DNA from: Aquatica leii
Lineage: Eukaryota > Arthropoda > Insecta > Coleoptera > Lampyridae
NCBI GenBank assembly: GCA_035610365.1
Contig: CM069432.1
Location: 222,850,532 to 222,914,531, forward strand
Length of the DNA stretch: 64,000 bases
Reading direction: 5' to 3'
Shown here: in pieces, positions 43,330 to 54,930 of the stretch
Numbering within the stretch: the first letter of the stretch is position 1
Layout: each line of letters starts with the position of its first letter
The notes under the pieces: model-generated
What the model saw: only the letters and a program-made list of their open reading frames with translations
The model's database searches: none
What the model was told of the DNA's origin: nothing
Program-made: the position numbers and the translations under genes

Positions 43330-46300
43330 CGTCAATTTTGTAAGGTTTAATCTTAAATCTCTTCGGCTAATGATGTCCAGTCTGTTTCTTTTTTTCGTTA
43401 GGAGATTGGTAACAGCGCTTAACCCCCTTTCCACTAGGTATGACAATGGAACGGAAGTTAAAAATTCCCTCGCTATATTCCATAATACGGAATAAGTAAC
43501 GGGTATGTTGTTTTGCAGCCAAAATTGCTGATTTCCGTTTTTAAACTGAACCTTCAGTTCTTCGTTTGTACTTCTTAGTTCAGTCAGTTCTTCTTGTAAA
43601 CATTCGTTTCTTTTATAACCACGGTGGTATATGGTATTACCATAGTCAAAACATCCTCAAACTTAGTTTCAAAATCTGAATAGAGGGCATTGAAATGTTG
43701 AACGTAGGTTGAAACGTTTTCCTGGCAGTTTGTCTGTGACAAATTGCGGACCTGGGAAAATTCACTCCGTCTAATATTTTGCTTCATTAGTTTAACTCTG
43801 GCAAGAAACGCTGATAAGATGAACTTTGTTTTAATCTTTGTCTTTTAAAATTTTACCTTTAGTGTCCAGAACTTATAAAATAGTCTCAAAAAGTGCAAAA
43901 AATCTTGTCAAACATAAGCCTTTCGACGAAGTAATTGATGAAAATGTTCGTCATTTTCTTCACACAACTGCGCAAATAATCGCGTATTCAACGCGTTGCT
44001 TCGGATTCGGTTTACTGCATCAATGACTAATTGAAGAGATGCATGCAATCTAACACTCAAATTTTTAGCAACTAAATGTTGTCGATGGATGACGCAATGT
44101 ATTGCTAATACCCCTGACACATTTTGTTTTAAATAGCTTATAAATCCACGATAACGTCCAACCATAGCAGGTGCTGCATCTGTAGTTACTGATATTGTAT
44201 TTGATAAAGGGATGGCTTTTTCAATGAAGTAATCCTTCAAAACATGAAATATTGATTCACTTTTAGTGTCGGTTGTCAAAGTTCTTGCGAAGAGCAGTTC
44301 TTCGTAGATTTCTTGATTCATAATAAAACGAACCTATGCCAATAATAATGCTGCATTACCAGGTAAAGTTGACTCGTCCAGCTGTATAAAGAAATGGGTC
44401 GTTTGCAGATAATTACACAAGAAACTTTCAATATCAGAACTCATTTCATCAATACGTCTTTCAACAGTATTGTTGCTTAAAGAAATTCTTTTAATGATAT
44501 CAGATGCAGGTTTGTGTAAAACAGTTTTTAAAACCTCTTCAACGGCTGGCAAAATTAACATATCTCCAATAGTATGCGGTTTTCCGGATTTTGCTATAAG
44601 TAGTGAGATATTGTAAGACACCCGCAAGCCATCATCGTTTCTTTGTGACGTCGAATCGAACATTATGTCCAGCGTAGGTCTCATTCTGAAGTTTATCTTT
44701 GAGTGTGTAATATTCCAACCCCAGATTCTACGCTAACTTCATATTACAGTTACAAAAATTCAAATCAGAGAGGGAAAACTTACAAATGGCTGCTAAAACC
44801 AACTTTCCCGCCAAAACAAACCCGCCCCAAATTTAGGAAACGCGGTAAAGTTTAAAATTACCCGGCAAACCCCACACAAACGTGATTGTCTAGTAAGAAA
44901 TATTTATTTAAAAGCTTCCTAAAATTTTGTAATTATTAATTTGGTAAATAGCAACACAAGGCCAAAAAGGAGAATGAGCAGTTCAACGACGATTTGCGAG
45001 CAGAAAAAAACTCCCAAGAAAAACTACTCGCTTACACAAAATAATTACACAGAACAAATTTAAGTACACAAATCACACAAAACTGTTGAAAAATATGAAC
45101 ACCTAACATGAGACAACAAATTTGAACAGGACTTCGATCAATCTCAAAGCCTGTCGTTGAAAATACACAAGTTTAAATGACAATGCAAAAACTTACATAA
45201 ACAAAAAACCCAAACAAACCCTGTACCCCTGATTCGATCAAATACTCTAAACACAAATAATTACGCGAATAAAACATGTCAAGTAATAAAATAGCAATTG
45301 GTTACACAAATTAAATCCAAAACAGAGACATAAAATCAAGAAATAGATACATAAAACATGGTGTACAGTTATAATGTTATAAGCGCGAAAAAGGAACCAC
45401 AAAATTGCGAAGGTCGACACTCATTACCTGCTTAGGCAAAAGGGGTGGGAAATAACGGTCGATCATGAACCGTTATCCTAAACCATGGGTCTGTCGATTT
45501 GACACGCAAAACCGAACTAGAAATTGAACACCACGGTTGATATCTGGCATCTCTAGCAATTAACACACATTTAACATATCGAAACATATAGAAATAAAAA
45601 AAGTAATATTAGTCTTAATGCGCCCCCCCCCCCCCCCCGCATAGGTACCAATATCACGCTCTTGTGCGAACGTGGGTTAGAGATGATTTGCTACCAAGCA
45701 ATACGGACTTTAATTAAATATATGATTATAGCTACCACCGTATTGAAAGGTAGTCTTCACGGAAGATAATGTTAGTACAAAACATAACAGGTCAATTCAC
45801 ACTTTGTTCATTGTTGGAAATGCCGCATTCAAACCCCTATTTAAAATCAAAACAAACAGCAAATCGACAGACCTACAGCAAATAAGTAGCAATATTAACG
45901 CGGCCAAACAAAAGCAGGTAACTACTGTTTAACCCTAGACAGAAATTGCATGTACAACATTTTAAAAGTAAACAAATTAAGAATGAATTAAATAGTTAGC
46001 TAAATCAGATATGCATTAAAATAAAAACAGTACTACCTTGAAATAAAACACGTGGTGATATTACACACAAAGAGCAATGAAACAAAAATACTTAAACTTA
46101 AAAAAAAATAATGTTAACACTTCGAAGGTACGGAAGCCAAGATCTCGCTTCCAGTCGAAAAAAATGCATTCAGCGTAAAAATGCCGCAAGAGCGATGTTG
46201 CCACTCGTTGCAGAATTGTGTTGTATGTTGCCAAAGCTTGCAAACTTCGTTAACAGCTACTCTGTGGTTACCTCAAGTGTTTGAAACTATTTCAAATCTT

Positions 46301-46487
46301 TATCTGTTTTATCAGGGTGGCATCTTCTCAGATGATCCTGCAGCTTAGATGGTTTCATAGCGTCATTACCCAAAACTTTGTTGCATAAAAGGCACATAGG
46401 CAATTGTTTGTTCGACAATAATGGAATGAAGCCAAGTTTCAATTAATGAACACTGTACTGTCTTCATTTCTTTTTAGATTCGGACAT
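43330..46487 (-). pseudogene. hAT transposase (ZBED5/SCAND3-like), broken
   Basis: On the minus strand, 46290-46487 encodes a BED-type zinc finger (MCLLCNKVLGNDAMKPSKLQ, then DHLRRCHPDK) with early stops. After about 1.6 kb without a clear frame, 44684-43908 reads as the catalytic part: MRPTLDIMFDSTSQRNDDGL, then FFIQLDESTLPGN, VTTDAAPAMVGRYRGF and LAIHCVIHRQHLVAKNLS. Next, 43787-43584 holds a middle segment. About 43560-43330 holds the C-terminal dimerisation region (PLSYLVERGLSAVTNLLTKK). Stops and frame changes separate the parts. The order and motifs match the vertebrate-domesticated ZBED5/SCAND3 group and its insect relatives. Confidence 0.8.
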
Positions 46488-46843
46488 GGCATCAGTCATC
46501 TGTGGGCAAAATTAATCTATTTAAATAAGACATAGTCCAGCAGCTGTATATTAAAAAATCAAATTCAAAGTTAAATCGTATGGTCTTAGATTTTATGGCA
46601 GGCATAGGCGTATTGCCATTATAAGTGAATGTGAGAAGGGAAATGTTATGAATATTACTTAAGGTTTTGATATGATGGAACTTTAAGGAAATTTGAAGGT
46701 AAATTGACAAAAAATATTATACAACGAATAATAATAACAAACTGTTATGCGATTTATCTCTACGTACATTCGACGGTCATGTGTAAAAATTCACTGGTTC
46801 CACTTTAGCAATAATACAAAATTTTAATTTAGAGAAGCATGTA

Positions 46844-47376
46844 CAGTGCAATATCCATAATCCGAACTTCCGTAATCCGAACATTTCAGTAATCCGAACT
46901 GACCCACAGTGTATGTAACGAGCAATGGACAAAAGTACAGTTTTTTTACTTTTTTTGTGAAGTTATTTGGTAAGATATATGTATTTATAAAAGAATAATA
47001 AATGCCTAGCAAGGTCGTAAATAAGTAAATTTTGACAAACATACATATTTATTTATGTGACCGGCCAAAATATGTAGTTTAATTCCAAAATAACTTTAAA
47101 AAAATATGTTTCCTATATGTAAACATTTAAATTCTATGAAAAAAAACAAACAAATGAGAGTGTGTATTGGAAATTCTTCGAAAAATACGCAGCTGTACAG
47201 TTGTGGATTTCTTATTTTCTTAATTTATCTATTAAAGTGGTAACTTATTAAATGTTAATAATAAAATACATACGTAATATGTATGTACAGTTGTCTTTTT
47301 TTAGATTTTTCCGAAAACATTCTTTAATCCGAACATCTCCTTGCAGTAATTAGTTCGGATTTCGGAGATTGCAGTG
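46844..47376. mobile_element. pogo/Tigger-like MITE (533 bp)
   Basis: The left end is CAGTGCAATATCCATAATCC. The right end, reversed, is CACTGCAATCTCCGAAATCC. TA flanks both sides. Further ATCCGAAC repeats follow in the left arm. It has no transposase. It is inserted in the hAT at 43006-48079. Confidence 0.75.
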
Positions 47377-48105
47377 TAATTATAATAACAATTGCTTAGA
47401 CTTCGAAAAAGAAACTATTGAAAAGTACTCGTGTAATTTTGCATGATTTGAATATTAAACTTCTAATAACTAAAGTCATGATTAGGGTAATTTATCTATC
47501 TTTGCTAACTACGAGTACAAAACTAAAATGTAATAAAAAATAATATACTTACTTTTCTCCGGCACTCTCAAACAAAATAACAGTGATTCACTATAATTTG
47601 TGTGATAAAATACCAGTTTATATTTTTTTAAATATTTTCTTAGCACTTTCCTTTTCAAGATTCAGGAAACGAACAAACGTATTTGTCTCGTATTTATAGA
47701 GTGACGAATTGAACAAGTCAGTGCAAGTTCGCAAAGCTATGAGACTGGGCGTATTTTTGTAACAAGATGATACTGGTATATCATTATGTGCAGATTTTTA
47801 CAAGTTCAAAATGCAAGCGAATGCCTACATCCTACAACTTACACAATTTTATAAACATATATAATATTTTTTTTACTTCATAGGTACTTTTATAAATAAT
47901 ATGTCTTTATAAGATAGTATAATGTAAGTAAATAGGTACTATCAGTGTATGTTGAAATCCACTATCGTGGACCCCCATTTTCATTTCATGGACCCCCAAA
48001 TTTTTTTTCGCTGACGTAGACCCCTTGCAGATTGTCATAGACCCCTGGGGGTAGATATAGACCACTTTGGGAATCACTGCTTTAGATCCACTTGTCTTCA
48101 CCCTT

Positions 48106-48432
48106 ATATAGTATTAGATAATAGAAAAACTATTCAAACTTTATATAGATAACAAATAATAGATGAAATAATCTAGGTAGCAAAAACGATAGATGGAGTT
48201 CATTTGAACTACTAGCATTGAGTAATAATTACACTTATTATTCAATGCTACTAGGGAATACGGGAAATTACTGAAGAAATTTTTTATAAATATTTACATA
48301 AAAAATGATATGCATATATACAGATACATATAACATATATTTTTTATTATATCTAGATACATATAAATAGATAAAAAATATAAAGCTAGATTAATTTATC
48401 TATATGAATTTATAGTTAAATTACAACACTGG
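48106..48432. mobile_element. hAT-type MITE, copy 2, left end missing
   Basis: This matches the reverse complement of 12741-13148, for example TAGTATTAGATAATAGAAAA and the end ATTACAACACTG. The portion that should precede 48106 is absent or lies beyond the hAT insertion. It contains an extra palindromic stretch at 48211-48254. Confidence 0.7.
48211..48254. repeat. Perfect-looking hairpin inserted in the MITE
   Basis: ACTAGCATTGAGTAATAA and TTATTATTCAATGCTACTAG face each other around a 6-base loop. The sequence is absent from the sister MITE copy at 12741, so it was gained here or lost there. Confidence 0.65.
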
Positions 48433-49020
48433 TCTGCACAAACCTTTAGTTACTGTACCTCAACTCATTATAGTTTTACTTTAGACCTCATTAAAGGTTT
48501 TCAGAGCAGTGTTGTCTGGTACTTCTGACCGATCTATGTACTTTACAAGTACTTATTACACTATGGACTTCACTCCGTTACCATTATTCAAAACCTTCGC
48601 ATTTTTTATTTAATTGAAGTAATTTTTCCTACAGAAATGTTAACTTAGGGGGGGCCATAGATTGAAACAACTATAAAATAGAATAGTAAATAGAGCGAAC
48701 TAATAAAACGGGAATGAGCAATTAGTAAGTAGAAACATTGACAGTATGCTTGGGCTCTGAATATTTTTAATTATGTGAAATAACATATTAACAGTATATG
48801 TTACAGTGTTACGCTAACCAAATCAAAGTGGTGATACTTCAAAGCCTAGATGACGTTCTTATTTTAGTATTGATTTTGGCAGTGGAAGTCCCTAATCTAC
48901 ATTTTATTTTTATCAAAAAGTAAGATAATAAACAATAGTGTTTTATTTAATACGTCTCAGAAAACAGATATAAAAACCAGTATATTACTTAAAACAAGGA
49001 AACAATATTAAAAGTAAAAA
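48433..49020. other. Downstream flank of XRCC1, nothing recognised
   Basis: AT-rich sequence. A minus-strand AATAAA at about 48941-48946, 75-80 bp after the XRCC1 stop, is the likely poly(A) signal of that gene. Confidence 0.5.
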
Positions 49021-51672
49021 TTACAATTCGTAATCTTCCGTTGGAACCAGTTGTTTTTTATTGTATGAAGCCCAGAGCCAATTAGGACTAACAAAACGAG
49101 CAGTAGAACACATTTCTTTTAATGAATCGACGTGATCCGATGTTGTGATCATAATATCGACATCAACTGGCACCTCACTAATAATTCTAAAAAATAAAAA
49201 GGCTTATTTAGTAGTCTAATTGATATATATAAATACCCGTTCAACGCAATTATATATCTAAGCATTTGCTTCCTTTGATCACTACTGAATGCATCGTCAA
49301 CGTACACTAGTTTGCTTGTTAAAAGAGATGGTAATTCAGGAAGTTTACAATTTTGATCAATATTGCTGTGAAAGGTTTCTTCATCTGTGTCAACTGAAAA
49401 ACTGTTCTGACTTAAACTCGGTGGGGTTTTACTTAAAGAACTAATTCTTTCAATTTCATCCTCTGTATCACTATCATCCCCGAAAGTAGATCTGAAAGTA
49501 TTTAGTCATTTAAAACAAAAGAAGTGTAGTCAACTTCTACTAACACAGTATGCAGAATTTCAACATCCGGAGAGTGACGTACTTCTTCACATATTTCTTC
49601 TTCGCTTTCATTCTGATTTAAATCTTTAACGTCTAATGCATATCTTCTCCAAGGTAATCTCTTTCTTTGAGTATGACAATCTTGTATCCAAATTCTGTTG
49701 ACAATTTTGCCTTTACCTTTTACTTGCTGAAACTTCGGAGTGTTTGTAAAAGCACATCTACAACATATACATGTAGTAATAAATCGTAATTACAATTACA
49801 AAAAAAAAAACATACATTAAATGTGTGCAAGTGTTATCCCAATCGGGTTTATATCTTGCTCCTAATTCTAAAGCTCTATTTCTAATATCCCCCCGTTCCG
49901 GATTTTGTATACCACTTATGACTATTGTAACACCTTCGAGTAGTTTATTAAAAGGTTTTGCCTGTTTAACCTTAGGTTTTTTAGTAGAAGTATTTGACCC
50001 GCTTTCATTTAATTTTCTTTTGTTCACACTTGAAGGTGTTGTGAGTTTTCCGTTTTTGTCATTTTGCTGTTTAACTGAGGTGTTTTCGTCTGTTTCTTTC
50101 AGTTTCTTTTTTGTTTCTTTTACTTTTTCCTCTAATTCTTGTTGCTTTTTCCGTATGATCATATCAATCTTGTCGTGACTTTCTTCTTCATCTTTACTAT
50201 ACAAAAGTTCGTCTCTGTTTCTACCTTTTGGTGATTCATTATTGTTTTCGGTTACAGTTATCTTTTTTCGTGCTACTTTGTCTTTAGAAGGTACTAAGCA
50301 TTTTGGTGATTTGCTTGAAATGCTTGATGAAGTCGAAGCTTCTCGTATAGCTACAGCAGCTGATACACAAAGAGGCTTTAAATTGCTATCGTATCTTAAA
50401 TTGTGCAGTTTTATATTTTTTTCAGCAAGTCACAATAATTAAAAAAAAGTTTCAATTGTTACTTACATATTTCTTACTAATCAAAAACTGAAATTAATTG
50501 AGAAATTGAAACAGATACAGAAAGGGTTTCAGCAGTAAAAAAATACTACATAGATCAAGAAAAAAAGTGGTAGAGAAAAAACTGAAATAAACTTAAAATA
50601 AAGATTGTCTGTGACCCCAGTTCATACAATTCGAGACTTATTCGACTACTAATTCCTAACAGAACAAATTGGTAGAAAAGTACCATCAAAAGCTATGTAC
50701 AAAAAGAAGGATTTGATTAATAAAACATAAAAAACAGAAGAAATCATACAGAATTATGAAAACAGAAATAAAAAACAAACTTGCATTACAACCAATAATT
50801 TTGTATTGTTTATAGAGGTAAAAATACTTAAAAAGTAAGCTTCTTTCAAAACATAATAAAGTAATTCTGTTATCAGTATTATTGTAGAATAAAAGTTACT
50901 TATATTACTAAAAATACCTTGTGAGACATAATAAACGAGTAATATATTGGAATCATATTTTTATGAAAGAAAATATTCTATATCTAATATTAGAATACAA
51001 AAAAGTATAAAATAGTTATGTAACAAATTAAAGAAAAATACCTGACATTGGTGAAGTAATATCCATTTCTTTTCTTCTAGCGAATAAACTACCAATCGTC
51101 AAGTTGTTTGGAGAATCTGGTCGTAGTGCAAATTTACCTAAACTTGCAGCAGAGCCAACTGTTGGATTGCTATCAGTTGAATGCAAAGTTATAAATGAAA
51201 GTCCATATTGAATGTGCTTGTTAAATGGTTGGGTGCATACAACTTTAATGCAATCCCATTTCTCATCTCGTTCTGGAGACTGTAGATCATTGTAACCAAA
51301 CATTCGCACTTTATTTATATTAGTACTCTGCCTTGATTCAAGAGGTGTCATGAAAGAAGACATGACAAGTAATACTTTAAAGTCGTCTGGTGCCCCAGAC
51401 CTCTTAACAAGCACTTCAACATAAGCAGAGTGTTCATTTCCAATATCAATGCTAGAAATCAAACAAGCTTTCTCTAGTTGTAATATAATGTTTGCTGATT
51501 TCTCTCCTTCCGTTTGGCATTTCCATTTTTTACTTGGTTCTGGTAATAAAATGTTTGCAGCTGTATGTACCTATTAAGCTACGACATCACTTATAAAACA
51601 TATTTGATATTTATTCTTTACCTTATCTTCTGAACTAAAGCTTATTACACGTTCTATTTTCAATTTTGGCAT
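49021..51672 (-). CDS. XRCC1: DNA repair scaffold protein XRCC1
   Basis: XRCC1 is the scaffold of single-strand break and base-excision repair; it binds polymerase beta, ligase III and poly(ADP-ribose). Six minus-strand exons: 51622-51672, 51042-51570, 49816-50359, 49545-49757, 49237-49491 and 49021-49186. Together they make 1758 nt, exactly 586 codons with the stop, and every junction is GT-AG and in frame. The N-terminal domain reads MPKLKIERVISFSSEDK, SSIDIGNEHSAYVEVLV, VLLVMSSFMTPLESRQS and VRMFGYNDLQSPERDEKWD. A linker and Lys-rich helix follow, then BRCT1 (LEGVTIVISGIQNPERGDIR through DNTCTHLICAF, with WIQDCHTQRKRLPWRRY). A short acidic linker with SDTEDE leads to BRCT2 (LPSLLTSKLVYVDDAF to VSPNWLWASY). 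At 585 aa it is close to the family length. The start Met opens the conserved N-terminal strand, so the gene is complete. Confidence 0.95.
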
Positions 51673-52919
51673 TTTTTAATTTTTTTTTCGAACAAGTAAT
51701 TCATAAAGATTATTAATAATTTTAAAACATAACCACAACACCAAAAATTAATATTACGCGGGTAATTTTAGGAGGGGATTTTAAAATATACGCACAGTAT
51801 ATGATAGTTTCGCGGCTAAAAAATGTACCTACTAAATGTACGGATTTTACTTTTTTGGGCAGTCATCAAAAAATAGAATCCCCATTACAATTTAAAAAAC
51901 ACTTTTTTGTGTCTGAAACAGTGTTGCTCCTATTAGGTATCTTAATTAATCAACCACAGATGTAGATACAAATTGGATACAAAGACAAAGAAGATATGTA
52001 TAGCGTACAACTTATCTATATGTTGCATCCAGTGGCGGCTGGTCTATAAGGGCTCTAAAGCGCGAGCTCCCCAGGCATTCATTAAAACGGTACAAATTAT
52101 TACGATTTAAAATATTTAAACATATATAGGTATCATCTAAATATTATTACTCTAAAACATTAACTTAATATGGTAGTCGTTTAAAGCAACGTAAACGAAA
52201 TAAGTATTTCTTTATGTTCGGGCTATAATTATTGGAGCCCATATGGCTTATATGTAGCTGACCATTAGGCATTTGCATCGCGTGACTAAAAGCACGTGAC
52301 TCTTTAGCTTGCATGGTAAACAAATTGGCGACATAACCTATACATTTTTTACAATTGAGACTGATTCGTTGATATTTATTAGCATTTATACACATTTTAT
52401 GATGGAATATTAGACTAGTTAATATTATAAGACATTGGATAAAGAAAGTGCTGATCGTTACCGCGATAAAGTGTGAAGCACTATAAATTTTGATCCTTAT
52501 TTAATCAATTTATTTTAATGTAGTAAAAAAGCAGAGAGTTTTCCAAGGATTATGTATCCTGATATTTTTAATTATTTATTAGTGCATATAATCAGCAAAA
52601 AATGAAAGCCTGTAAGGGCTTGGAAGCATATAAGTAAGCAACTTGTGGGTGCGTGCGCAATGTATATGCAAGGCAATATAATAATAACGTGGTTGTAGTT
52701 TTTAAATGACTTTTCCACCTGTCGCATATTACTCGTTCTAATATAATAATTGACTTTGAACGCTTAGCTTTATATGGATTTCTAGTTTTCATTTTGCCAC
52801 ACTAGAGCTTTTTTTGCCCGTTACGAACGAACAAACTAATGAATATTGGCGTTTGCGATGTTGGCAGCGCAAATTAATTATTTTATTATGAGATATTGTA
52901 ACATAGGTATTATGTAATT
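51673..52919. other. Upstream flank of XRCC1 and possible hAT end
   Basis: At 52029 CAGTGGCGGCTGG resembles the terminal repeat of some hAT elements, but I found no partner end. The stretch from 52400 on may belong to the ISL2EU-like element that becomes readable at about 52920. No host exon is seen. Confidence 0.35.
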
Positions 52920-54290
52920 TAGGTATTGCATTCACAGCGTCTGAATGAGCGTTGTCTAACTCCATGGATAACTGCCAAAAAGGATGGTGTAATACAGTGT
53001 GGTCACTGTGATTGTGTCGCAGGCTTAGGTGAAGCATGTACACATGTGTGCACTACTTTTTTTTTATTGATCCGTCAACAAGAAAATTAACGGAAAGAAC
53101 AGTAACTGATGAATGATCAAAATGGACTATTCCGTCAAAAATAGCTGAACCTGATAAAATTGTTAGGATTGATTTTACAACTTTCCAAAGGATGTTATGT
53201 TGATAAACCAATATATTTACGAAATAATACAAGTAAAGCAAGAGTGCCTAGTTTAAGTAAACTTGAAATTGTGGAAATGTGTGATGAATTAAAATCGATG
53301 TTAGCAAAATCAGTATTGCATACAACAAAACCATTTCTTTGGATATTGAAAAGGCCTTAAAATTAAAGGAAAATTATGTGTTAACTAGGTTTTATAATGT
53401 CAAACATAAAATGAAGACTAGAAGATTTGCAAATAATTGTATATTATTATTAAATGAAAATAATTATTACTATACTATTTAATAAAATTGCAGGTTCCAA
53501 ACTAGATCTAAAAGTTTCCATTGATGAATGTCGAAAAATTGAAAAGGAGACGACTACATAAGCTAATAGTATGGCATGGTATAAGAAATATAGAGCTGGG
53601 CGAATTACAGCTTCAAAATTTAAAAATGTGTGCAAAACATCTATTAGCAAACCATCACTCTCTTTAATTAAATCAATATGTTATCCCCTTTCCACACGTT
53701 TTAAAACTAAGGCAACAATATACGGTTGCATGAATGAGAAGAAAGCACTAAATGAGTACAGTAGTGCAATGCAATATAGGCATTTAAATTTTAGCTGTGA
53801 CCCTGTAGGCCTATGTTTAAATCCAAATTATCCAAAGCTTGGAGCATCTCCAGATGGCTTAGTTTCTTGAGATTGTTGTGAAATGGGTGTAATAGAAATA
53901 AAACGTCCTTATTGCGTTAATGCAGAATTTGGGTTGGATAATAAGCATACATACTATTATCAAATTCAAATGCAACTTGCTATAACTCAGGTGCAGTATG
54001 GTGACTTTGTGGTGTGGACTAAAAAGAATTATTTATTGCACCTAAGGATTCTCCTCAATATTCCTTTTTGGGAAAAGTAAGTGGCAGTGCAAGATTATTC
54101 CTCAAAAATGTAATTATACCTGAATTCCTAGGTAAATATTACACAAATGAGAAAGAAACAGCAGATGTGGATTGGGATATTTTAAAACATTTACCAGTAC
54201 AGGATAATTGCAGATATAAACACTATATTGTGTTTGTCAGAAACCTTATACAGGAACACCAATGATAGCGTGTTATGATAGTCATTGCAC
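52920..54290 (+). pseudogene. SWIM finger-YqaJ nuclease gene of an ISL2EU-type transposon, broken
   Basis: On the plus strand, 52990-53045 gives CDCVAGLGEACTH, a SWIM zinc finger (C-x-C-x7-C-x-H) preceded by LTPWITAKKDGVIQCGH in the same frame. Then, with breaks, comes KARVPSLSKLEIVEMCDELK (about 53235). Next is a YqaJ-type exonuclease (from 53571): ASKFKNVCK, GASPDGLVS, VIEIKRPY and YYYQIQMQLAITQ. The D...ExK active-site pattern is present. A TGA at 53868-53870 and a frame change near 54070 break the nuclease. The SWIM plus YqaJ combination is characteristic of the second protein of ISL2EU (PHIS group) DNA transposons. I do not see the transposase gene or the terminal repeats. Confidence 0.75.
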
Positions 54291-54533
54291 AATAAAGTGG
54301 TTTCATACGATGTGCATAGGACTGATTCAGTACCAGGAAAGCGATATGGTTGTGTGAATTATGCACTCCTTCCTGTTCCAAATAGTATTTATAAGTTATG
54401 AATTGAGGACCATGTTGAAACCAAATGTAAAAACAAGTTATAGTTCTAATAAAGGTTTTAATTGGAACTAATAATACAAAAATTATTTTTTGTGCTTCCG
54501 TCCGTTTTGATGTATTTTACAGGCATTATAATC

Positions 54534-54558
54534 GGCCGGAAATTTTACTTTTCCGGCC
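54534..54558. repeat. GC-rich hairpin GGCCGGAAA/TTTTCCGGCC
   Basis: A 9-10-bp GC-rich stem with a short AT loop in AT-rich surroundings, followed by a further GGCCTAGGCCGG palindrome. It lies between the ISL2EU remnant and the LTR at 54635 and could be an element end. Confidence 0.5.
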
Positions 54559-54634
54559 TAGGCCGGTAAAGTATAGTAGAATTGTATTATTAGAAGTTGG
54601 CACTAATAATCACTAATTAATTAAACATCATCTG

Positions 54635-54832
54635 TGTTATACTATGTTATAATTACATACTCGTACTCCTGAGACTTATGCAACTCTGAATGCAACCGTG
54701 TGTGGAACTGGGCTGAGAAAGTCAGTCTGCTGTATCCATCCTCGGTGGCAACACCTTGTTTGTTTGATGTTAAGTTTTAGTAACTATAATAAGATATTGC
54801 TGTTCTTTAAGTTATTTAACGATACTATAACA
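54635..54832 (+). repeat. 5' LTR of Gypsy element D (198 bp)
   Basis: It starts TGTTATA and ends TATAACA, a perfect inverted pair. It is followed directly by TCAGAAGTGGGATTCG (54833-54848), the complement of the tRNA-Leu 3' arm. I did not find a matching 3' LTR downstream of 62370, so the LTR call rests on its ends and the adjoining primer site. Confidence 0.65.
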
Positions 54833-54930
54833 TCAGAAGTGGGATTCGCTCGCGTTTGCCCTCAAGTAGAATTTTTGAACTAGTTTAATAAAACAAAAGT
54901 TAAAAGTGTAAGGAAGTGTTGTGTAACAAT

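Larger units (their letters stand above)
43006..48079 (-). mobile_element. Complete but inactive hAT transposon (5074 bp)
   Basis: The ends are CAGAGGTTCCCAAAC on the left and, on the right, GTTTGGGAACCTCTG-like sequence reading GGGAATCACTG. Both flanks carry the perfect 8-bp duplication CTTTAGAT (42998-43005 and 48080-48087). Inside, on the minus strand, is a broken ZBED5/SCAND3-like transposase. A pogo-like MITE (46844-47376) and a 16-base run of C (45623-45638) also lie within. The hAT itself cut a MITE copy whose remainder starts at 48106. Confidence 0.9.

Noticed and set aside
45623..45638. Run of 16 C bases
   Set aside because: A homopolymer inside a dead hAT, possibly an assembly or length artefact. 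No function is supported.
35274..51672. Functional link between the macro-domain retrotransposon and the nearby XRCC1 gene (both tied to ADP-ribose biology)
   Set aside because: Retrotransposon position is incidental, there is 13 kb of unrelated sequence between, and nothing in the sequence supports coupling.
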